Source of the DNA: Bifidobacteriaceae bacterium
Lineage (GTDB): Bacteria > Actinomycetota > Actinomycetes > Actinomycetales > WQXJ01
DNA: 5,914 nucleotides
Assembly: GCA_031256885.1 (NCBI GenBank)
Contig: JAIRPS010000146.1
Location: 1 to 5,914, forward strand
Reading direction: 5' to 3'
The position numbers and the translations under genes are program-made. The notes beneath the pieces were generated by a model. It saw only the letters and a list, made by a program, of their open reading frames with translations, did no database searches and was not told where the DNA came from. Positions 1-5,700 of this stretch are shown here, in pieces. The first letter of the stretch is position 1; each line of letters opens with the position of its first letter.

Positions 1-504
1 ATTGGCGGTGTGCATCCAGGTTGCCCAAACTGTGTTCAGATAATCCCACATTTCGTTGGCCACGGTTTGCCCCACAGCGGCAGTGACTGATTTCATCACC
101 ATGTTGCGTGGATTGCCTCCCGAAACAATCCATTGGTTAAACCATTCAATGTCGGATGCGCTTGGTTCATGCGGCGTGATTGTGGTTGGGTCCGGTGGAT
201 TCATGAAGGCGTTCAGGTCAAAAGAGTTAGCCCCTGCCCACGCTTGCACCTGCGACGATGGGAAATTTGCGGTATCTACTGTGCTGCCTGCTTCGTCCGG
301 TCGATCATTGGTGTCGTCTGGTCGATCATCATGAACATCTTGATTAGGGCTACTGGTGGTTTGGGGCTGCGGCGTAGCTGGCGCCGCGTTGCTGAGCGCC
401 GCACCAGATGTCGCTAAAACCAGTACGGTAACGGCTGCGACCACACTGGTAACCTGATGCATACTACGCCTGCGACCAGCCCAATGCCGGTGGTTGAATG
501 ACAT
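1..504 (-). CDS. Secreted protein of unknown family (3' end beyond window)
   Basis: An open frame of 168 codons runs from an ATG at 504 to the left edge without a stop. The start is chosen because a strong purine-rich site (GGAGAGGAG) sits six bases upstream. The product begins with a basic stretch (GRRR at residues 10-13), then a hydrophobic segment at about residues 18-38 and small residues suited to signal peptidase cleavage near SNA-AP (38-42). It is therefore probably exported. The RR-S-M sequence is at best a weak Tat motif, so Sec is likelier. Next comes a Pro/Thr/Asp-rich linker with a repeated DRPD(D/E) unit (residues 60-71). After it is a Trp-rich region that looks mostly helical (W89, W121, W125, W153, W160, W163). 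I do not recognise a family and assign no function. Export is likely; whether the protein is free, lipid-linked or wall-attached depends on the missing C-terminus. Confidence 0.8.
   Translation of the reverse strand, partial: MSFNHRHWAGRRRSMHQVTSVVAAVTVLVLATSGAALSNAAPATPQPQTTSSPNQDVHDDRPDDTNDRPDEAGSTVDTANFPSSQVQAWAGANSFDLNAFMNPPDPTTITPHEPSASDIEWFNQWIVSGGNPRNMVMKSVTAAVGQTVANEMWDYLNTVWATWMHTAN
293..329 (-). repeat. Short in-frame direct repeat coding a DRPD linker unit
   Basis: A 16-bp sequence occurs at 293-308 and again at 314-329 with one mismatch, at a 21-bp (seven-codon) offset. It encodes the doubled acidic unit DDRPDD / NDRPDE in the linker after the signal peptide. It looks like a small tandem duplication in an unstructured spacer, which could vary in copy number between strains. 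Confidence 0.7.
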
Positions 505-603
505 GTTGATCTCCTCTCCAACGGTTCTCATCCAACACCCAAGTCAAGCGACCAACACTGCATAAAAGCTGTGAAATCGCTGCGTTGCAGTCTGTGAATA
601 GGG
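505..603. other. Short intergenic region between MFS and secreted-protein genes
   Basis: These 99 bases hold the ribosome binding site of the downstream gene. I see no convincing terminator for the MFS gene: only CTGC-AAC-GCAG (580-590) and a 6-bp ACTGCA/TGCAGT pair (557-562 and 586-591) with a 23-base loop, neither followed by a T-run. No promoter with both hexamers at proper spacing is visible. Readthrough from the nitroreductase-MFS operon is therefore possible. Confidence 0.55.
511..519 (-). promoter_or_regulatory. Strong ribosome binding site of the secreted-protein gene
   Basis: Read on the minus strand this is GGAGAGGAG, followed by the six-base spacer ATCAAC and the ATG at 504. It is the best-placed Shine-Dalgarno in the window and decides the start, since the next in-frame ATG (residue 15) has no comparable site. 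Confidence 0.85.
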
Positions 604-1920
604 TTAGTTGTGTCGCCGATGTCGGTTGGCATGGCTGGTCCAGCGCGGCAGCCAGGCAAAAGCACCAGCCGCTGCCGCTAGGCCGAGCACACCAATGCCA
701 GTTAGCCCAATGCTTAGTGAACCAATGGCGGCAGTTGCTGATATTGCTAGTGGCCCAATTGCCATGCCACTGTCAAACAATAAACGCCACCAGCCAAGGA
801 ATTGGGCGCGCTGACCGGGCGGCGCTAAATCAGCGCCTAAAGTCATCACAATTCCCGAACCTAAACCGTTACCTAAACCAATTACTAATGCCACAACTGT
901 AAAAACACCAATTGCGTTTGTCAACGGCAACACGATTAAACAGGTTCCCATAATCAGCATGGATGGCACTGCCACCCAGCTGCGGCCATGCCGGTCCATG
1001 ATGCGACCACCGGGGTAAAAGAGCAGCGCATCGGCTAAACCTGACAGGCCGAAGATCAACGCAATGCGCGCATCGCTTAATCCGAGATGCTCCCCCCAGA
1101 GCGGTAAGGCCGTATTGCGGACGGCCCGCACCGCCCCAATCACCAGCACTACCAAACCAAGTGTGCGCAACAAGCCAGGTCGTGCCGCCAACAAACTCAC
1201 TAATGAAACCGGTTGTTCTACCGCTCCGGCGGCACGCTCCCCGCCTAAATCTGGCACCGCTAAAACCACTGCGCCAACTGCCACGGCTATCACCGCCACC
1301 ATCACAAAGACTGCCCGCAAACCCCATAGGTGTATTACGGCTGATCCGGCAAAAGGCCCCACCAGCTGGCCGATTCGTCCCACCCCACCCAGGGTTGACA
1401 TGGCGGTTGCCCGGCGTGAAACCGGCGTGTGTTCAGCTAGGTAAGACTGCCTGGCCAGCAAAAACACTGCATCAAAGCCGCCCAGCAGCAATACCCCCAA
1501 AGCCAGCAGCCACCAGTTTTCGGCCAAGGCACAACCAAGCACCACCATGATTGAACCGGTGGCAGCCACCAGCATGGCGCGGCGGTCACCAAAACGTGCC
1601 GCCAAACGCCCCGCTGGCACATCCCCGATCAGACGGCCAACACCCAGCACCGCCGCCACCAATGCAGCAACCGTGGTGCTGCCGCCTAACCGGCTTGCCC
1701 ACAGGGGAATAACCGGTAGCAGCGCACCAATACCGGTTTCATACAGCAAACACGGTCCATACACCGCTGGAATCAATTGCCGTAAGGGCAGTCGCTCGCC
1801 GGATTGCTGGTTCACCGTATCCCCCGGCCCGCCCGGCCAGCACGAGTCGACCGTATCCCCCGGCTCACCTGAATGACCCGGCTCGCCGGGGCGGTCAACC
1901 GGTTCAGCTGTACCGGTCAA
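604..1920 (-). CDS. MFS transporter, DHA1-like 12-TM efflux permease
   Basis: The 438-residue product is predicted to be a proton-driven exporter in the cytoplasmic membrane. About twelve hydrophobic segments can be drawn between residues 49 and 425, with a central loop near 224-248. A motif A-like sequence, PAGRLAARFGDRR (102-114), follows TM2 and a weaker copy, GGRIMDRHGR (304-313), follows TM8. A motif C-like GxxxGPFAG (184-192) sits in TM5, typical of drug/H+ antiporters of the DHA1 group. Substrate cannot be read from the sequence. Translation is assigned to TTG at 1920 because it overlaps the nitroreductase stop (TTGA), suggesting coupling. The first 45 residues are a Gly/Pro-rich extension not expected in the family. 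A GTG at 1815, preceded by GGGGGAT, is an alternative start giving about 403 residues. The tail is basic (HANRHRRH). Confidence 0.88.
   Translation of the reverse strand: MTGTAEPVDRPGEPGHSGEPGDTVDSCWPGGPGDTVNQQSGERLPLRQLIPAVYGPCLLYETGIGALLPVIPLWASRLGGSTTVAALVAAVLGVGRLIGDVPAGRLAARFGDRRAMLVAATGSIMVVLGCALAENWWLLALGVLLLGGFDAVFLLARQSYLAEHTPVSRRATAMSTLGGVGRIGQLVGPFAGSAVIHLWGLRAVFVMVAVIAVAVGAVVLAVPDLGGERAAGAVEQPVSLVSLLAARPGLLRTLGLVVLVIGAVRAVRNTALPLWGEHLGLSDARIALIFGLSGLADALLFYPGGRIMDRHGRSWVAVPSMLIMGTCLIVLPLTNAIGVFTVVALVIGLGNGLGSGIVMTLGADLAPPGQRAQFLGWWRLLFDSGMAIGPLAISATAAIGSLSIGLTGIGVLGLAAAAGAFAWLPRWTSHANRHRRHN
1814..1864 (-). repeat. 15-bp direct repeat in the MFS N-terminal extension
   Basis: The sequence accgtatcccccggc occurs identically at 1814-1828 and 1850-1864, offset by 36 bp (twelve codons, in frame). 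It encodes the repeated PGDTV unit within residues 17-36. With the preceding GEP-GHS-GEP-GDT triplets it makes a short collagen-like Gly-X-Y stretch if the TTG start is used. It may be a recent duplication, or partly untranslated if the GTG at 1815 is the true start. Confidence 0.75.
1917..1920 (-). promoter_or_regulatory. TTGA stop/start overlap coupling nitroreductase and MFS
   Basis: On the minus strand the four bases TTGA hold the TGA stop of the nitroreductase (1919-1917) and the TTG start of the MFS gene (1920-1918). The upstream bases (AAAGTGGT) make only a poor Shine-Dalgarno, so initiation would depend on ribosomes ending the upstream gene. This is the main evidence that the two genes form an operon. 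Confidence 0.7.
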
Positions 1921-2615
1921 ACCACTTTGACAATCTCAGCCAGCGGGCGGCGGGTTGAGGCGCGCTTCGGTGGGCCAGCGCGGTAACCGAAAGCCACCAT
2001 TACTGCCAGCGGATCAACCGTTGGATCATGCACCCCTGCCTCAGCCAGCACAGCATCTGCCGCCGCAAAATCCAAGCCTTCAAGCGGGCAAGAATCAATC
2101 CCCAGCAAAGCGGCAGTTTGCATCATCATGCCCAAAACAATGTAAGCCTGGTGGCGTGTCCACTCACCAACTAAACGATCGTCATCGGCGGGAATGCCGA
2201 GCATATTGGTTAGAAAACCGGCAAACTGGGCTTCCCACTGCGCCATTTGCTCGGGCGGAAATTGCATGATGTCTTGCCTTAGATGCGCCAAATGTGGCGA
2301 ACCTGGGCGCATCTGTGCACCAGCTTTGGCGGTGATTGCCACCAGGTGTGAGGCGGTGCGGAACTGTCCAGCTTGCGCGCCAGCTGCTTTTTCCACCAGT
2401 TGTTCACGCAACGCACTGTCTTGAATAACCAGCAGGTTGAAAGGATCAAGATGATTAGAGGAAGGTGCCATCACGGCCGCTTCAATGATCACCGCCCAGT
2501 CTTCATCAGGGATTATGCGGTTGGGGTCAAAACTTTTGGTTGCCCGGCGGAAGTGGAGGGCTTCGCGCACCATGGCACGCGCATGATTCTGGATCTGCGA
2601 ATTGCGTTCTGTCAT
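1917..2615 (-). CDS. NfsB-like FMN-dependent NAD(P)H nitroreductase
   Basis: The 232-residue product matches the nitroreductase fold (E. coli NfsB is 217 residues): soluble, usually dimeric FMN enzymes that reduce nitroaromatics, quinones or related acceptors with NAD(P)H. The N-terminal FMN phosphate-binding motif RRATKSFD (23-30) aligns with RHSTKAFD of NfsB. PSSNHLDPF (51-59) corresponds to its PSSTNSQPW, with His where NfsB has Asn71. WTRHQAYIVLGMMMQTAALLG (152-172) is the long core helix. The following PLEGLD (177-182) matches the PIEGFD flavin loop, and GYR (210-212) with the Arg-rich tail at 218-223 closes the domain. The physiological substrate is unknown; dihydropteridine reduction or detoxification are both known in the family. 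The ATG at 2615 has no Shine-Dalgarno but sits six bases after a TAGATT box, suggesting a leaderless transcript. An in-frame TAG at 2627-2625 rules out any earlier start. Confidence 0.9.
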   Translation of the reverse strand: MTERNSQIQNHARAMVREALHFRRATKSFDPNRIIPDEDWAVIIEAAVMAPSSNHLDPFNLLVIQDSALREQLVEKAAGAQAGQFRTASHLVAITAKAGAQMRPGSPHLAHLRQDIMQFPPEQMAQWEAQFAGFLTNMLGIPADDDRLVGEWTRHQAYIVLGMMMQTAALLGIDSCPLEGLDFAAADAVLAEAGVHDPTVDPLAVMVAFGYRAGPPKRASTRRPLAEIVKVV

Positions 2616-2657
2616 GGCTCTAATCTACCGCGTTGTGGTAGAATCAACACCTCCTTT
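2612..2657 (-). promoter_or_regulatory. Orphan perfect Shine-Dalgarno with possible leader ORF
   Basis: AAAGGAGGTG (2657-2648) is a near-ideal ribosome binding site but ends more than 30 bases before the nitroreductase ATG. The frame GTG/TTG/ATT starting at 2650, 2647 or 2644 continues through about a dozen codons and ends in a TGA (2614-2612) that overlaps the ATG of the nitroreductase as ATGA. It could be a tiny coupling or leader peptide on a longer transcript. The weak points are that GTG and TTG lie too close to the site, and the well-spaced ATT is a very rare start codon. Confidence 0.3.
2622..2647 (-). promoter_or_regulatory. Putative leaderless promoter with overlapping operator dyad
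   Basis: On the minus strand TAGATT (2627-2622) lies at -12 to -7 if the A of the ATG at 2615 is +1, the arrangement of leaderless actinobacterial promoters. TTGATT (2647-2642) could be a -35 box but the 14-base spacer is short. A dyad, TCTACC-N7-GGTAGA (2624-2642, with one further inner pair), fills the spacer and overlaps the -10, so a bound repressor would block polymerase. Which regulator would bind is not visible. Confidence 0.5.
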
Positions 2658-2664
2658 CATAAAT

Positions 2665-2709
2665 GAAGTGACGGGCGGTTAATCTAGCCGAACGGTCGCC
2701 CGTCACTTC
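2665..2709. terminator. Perfect 13-bp hairpin, possible second or bidirectional terminator
   Basis: The arms gaagtgacgggcg (2665-2677) and cgcccgtcacttc (2697-2709) are perfectly complementary, with a 19-base loop. Read on the minus strand the stem is followed by only ATTTATG, a poor U-tract. On the plus strand it can extend by G-U pairs. It lies between the end of the phosphodiesterase gene and the nitroreductase start, so it may back up the neighbouring terminator or form part of a nitroreductase leader if transcription starts upstream. Confidence 0.5.
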
Positions 2710-2733
2710 GTCTCGTTGTTTACAAGACACACA

Positions 2734-2767
2734 GACGGGCGGCCGGCTCAACCACCGACCGCCCGTC
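2734..2767 (-). terminator. Rho-independent-type terminator after the GDPD gene
   Basis: The stem gacgggcgg / ccgcccgtc (2734-2742, 2759-2767) begins ten bases after the TAG stop. In minus-strand RNA it extends through a G-U pair and three more pairs to 13 contiguous pairs with an 8-base loop; on the plus strand the same position is a C-A mismatch, which favours function on the minus transcript. The following TGTGTGTCTTGT is an imperfect U-rich tract. Five T's (2771-2775) on the plus side could give some bidirectional activity. Confidence 0.65.
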
Positions 2768-2777
2768 AGCTTTTTAA

Positions 2778-5700
2778 CTAGCCGCGAACTTTGCTGCTCG
2801 CCCGGCTAGCCACTGTCACCTTTGCCCCGTTTGGAGCGCGGCCAGTCACCCGCACGGTGATGCGCTTGCCTTTGTCCGCTTGGCCTAAACGATAGGACTG
2901 TGCCACAGCTCCCCTAATCGCTTTACCGTTGCGGTACCAGCGGTAACTGGTTTTCACTGTTTGACCGGCTGACCAGGTTGTTTTGGCGCGTAAGCGTGTG
3001 CCCACCTTGGCCTGGCCAACAATTTGTGGCTTGGCTTTGGCGCTCAGATTAGTTTTGATAACCGCACTGACCTTGCTGACTGTTTGCGTCAGTCCCTGCC
3101 CATTAGCAACGATTGGTGAGGTGCCAGTTGGCCGCAACCGTGCTTTGACAACCAGCTCAAGCAGCGCCTGCTGAGCCGCATCAACCTCTGCCTGAGTGGC
3201 GTTACCATCAGCGTTCACAGTTTCAGCATGCGTCAAGGCTTCCGCTAAACCAACAATGCTTGAAGGCAAATAGGCGGTCTGGTCAGCCAGGATCAGTTGA
3301 GCAATAGTGATGGCGCTGGTCAAACCACTGTGGTTGGCGCGTAAAGCCAAGTCGCTAACCGCCTGATACAACCTGTCGTAGGCCAGTTGCACCGCCAGTT
3401 CGCTGGCTTCAGCCAGATCAATCACCGGCTGGGCAGCTTGCCGGGCGGTTTGCACCGGATTCCAGGTGGCTGGCGTGAAAGCGCTGGCAACCAAACGGTC
3501 AACCAGGTCAACCAATGCCAGTAAAGCGCTTGTGTCACCTTTAGCAGTCACTGCCGCGATTGCCTGCTGCAAAGCTAAGGCGGTGGATAGTGCTTCAAGG
3601 TTAGTTAGGGCCGGGTTAGCAAGCGCTGTTTGTGCAGCGGTCAGGGCCGTACGTAAATCAGCTAGTGACGATTGCATAAAGCCTTCAGGGTGCTCAAGGA
3701 TTGCTTCAGCATGCGCTATCAATGCCTGCAATGGGCCAAGCGCTGGGGCAAGTTCTAAGCCCGCAAAAGCCTGCTGCAACTCAGCGATCGCTGCGCTTTG
3801 CTCAGCCGTGCTGAAATCGCCGCGTTCAAGCAGCGCAACCGCCCGATCATAAGCCAATTGGAAGGCCGCAAAACTGCTTGGCGTGTAATCGGCGCGGCGT
3901 TGAATCACTTTGCCATATGTTTCCACTGCCAAGCCCAGCACGCTGTTGCTATTGTCGCCAACCGTCACGGTGATCGGTTCAGTGTACAAAGCATAAGAGG
4001 TGTATGCGCCGCCTGACCCTGCTGGGTGCTGTGCGCGCAGCAGCAGGTGCGCCACGCCACGGCTGACACCAGTGATCTGATTGTTAGCAATCGCAATATG
4101 CTCGCCACCATCAATCACCAACGCTTCGCTAGCCAGATCAAGCTGCCCACCAATATGGGTGGTGGCGGTGACAGCCAAATCGGTGCTTTGGCCAATCTCT
4201 AAATGGTTCGCAGCCAGGTTTGGTTGAATCACAAAAGCTGAATCTTTGGCATAACCGGACAAATCAGTGGTGATGCCGCCCACGCCCATGTTGATAAAGT
4301 TTGCCCAACCGGAAGCCGAGTTAATGGTCCACGGCCAAATGGTGATACCGCGAGCGCTCAGATGCTTGACAATCGTATTGTTGATTGGCCCGGAGCTCGG
4401 ATTGTAGGTGGCGTTGAACTTTTGGGTGTGACCCAAAATGGTGGCCATGGCTGCTTGCGGATTGGTTGATAAGGATTCACCAATCAAGAAACCAAGTGAC
4501 ATTTCCGGGGCCAGTTCGGTGTAACGGCTAAGTGAGCGCTCGTTGAAAGAAATAATGGTGACCTGATCTTTGACTGCCGGATGGGCGTTGAGCACCTCAA
4601 CACAGCGCCGTTCAATATCATCAGAAATCAGGTCTTTCGACTCAAGGAACAGCACCACATCTTTGCCCACCATGTAGTCAAGCAGTTCATCAAGGGTGGG
4701 GATTGGTTCGCCTTGTCCGGCATTGAGTCGTTTGATTTGCTCAAGCGTCAAGTCGATTGGCCGTAGTTGTGCCCGCGTCCGGCCGGTCGCTGCCACCTCG
4801 GCATCGGTCAGCGCGGTTGTCGTTTGAATGTCAGTGGTCCTGGCAAAAGTGTCATCGTGCAGCAGAATAACCGCATCATCTTTGGTCACATAAATGTCAG
4901 TTTCAATCATGTCAGCACCAAAGTCTTCAACCGACTTACGATAGCTGAGCATGGTGTTTTCAGGGGCTGCACCACCGTAAGGGGCAGCACCGGGGGTGCC
5001 GCGGTGGGCGATCACAAAAGGCCGCCGCGTCAATGTTGGGGTGGTGAAAACCGCTGCGGCACTTTGCACGGTGGCGGGTGTGCTGGTAACAATGCCGTTG
5101 GCACCTGAGGTGATCGCTTGCGTGGCGGAAAGCAGCGAATCAGTTGCCGTCACCCAAACTGAGGCGAGACGACGCTGCATTTGCTCAATAACCGTTTTGC
5201 TGGGAATACTGCCAGTCAAAATAATATTCTTGGTCCAGCCAATATTGGCTTGCTTGACCAGGTCTAAACCTTCAGCAACAGTGGTTGGTGTTTGGTTTGT
5301 CAATAACGATGCCCGTACCGGATGAGCGGTGGTTGCTTGACGAATCAGTTTGGTGATGTTCGGATCACTGGAAGTAACATGCTGGTCTTCCAAACCGTCA
5401 TTGACTGTGGCAATGAACGCTTGGGCGGTTGGTTGATCTTCAATCCGCAAAACCACTTGAACCAGTTGCGGGGCTGCCGCTAATACTTCAAGCAATTCGC
5501 CCAGATGGTTACCTTGCGAACTGACAACTAACTTGCCTTCTGCCAAACTGAGGTCAGCCAGCAGGCTGGTGGTTACGTCATCGTCACTCAATGCTGTGAC
5601 TTGCGCCAGGTCGGCGGCTTGATTCGCAACCACTGTGGGGGGGTTGACCAGGTTTGGGCTGAGCGTTTTTGGTTCAGCCGTGCTGGTTTGTGGTGCCGGG

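Noticed and set aside
542..547. TTGACT on the minus strand as a -35 box for the secreted-protein gene
   Set aside because: No acceptable -10 hexamer lies 16-18 bases downstream, and the implied start would fall inside the ribosome binding site.
557..591. ACTGCA / TGCAGT inverted repeat as an MFS terminator
   Set aside because: Only six pairs with a 23-base loop and no T-run after it.
869..1327. Minus-strand open frame of 152 codons
   Set aside because: It is an out-of-frame reading inside the MFS gene, whose own frame carries transporter motifs throughout.
1064..1550. Overlapping plus-strand open frames of 126 and 129 codons
   Set aside because: Both are antisense to the MFS gene, are rich in Thr/Ala/Pro/Arg as expected from reversed hydrophobic codons, and overlap each other.
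2625..2660. Small frame ATG AAA GGA GGT ... TAG, in frame with the nitroreductase
   Set aside because: It contains the Shine-Dalgarno as codons, has no ribosome binding site of its own and ends at TAG; more likely chance than a gene or readthrough extension.
2781..2860. Possible sortase signal at the C-terminus of the large protein
   Set aside because: The end (ASRASSKVRG) has neither an LPXTG-like motif nor a hydrophobic segment.
3466..3852. Plus-strand open frame of 128 codons
   Set aside because: It lies antisense to the FIVAR region of the phosphodiesterase gene, is compositionally odd (Ala/Lys/Ser-rich low complexity) and has no ribosome binding site; it is a shadow of the Ala-rich real frame.
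4767..5325. Plus-strand open frames of 113 and 109 codons
   Set aside because: They are antisense to the GDPD catalytic domain, whose motifs confirm the minus-strand frame.
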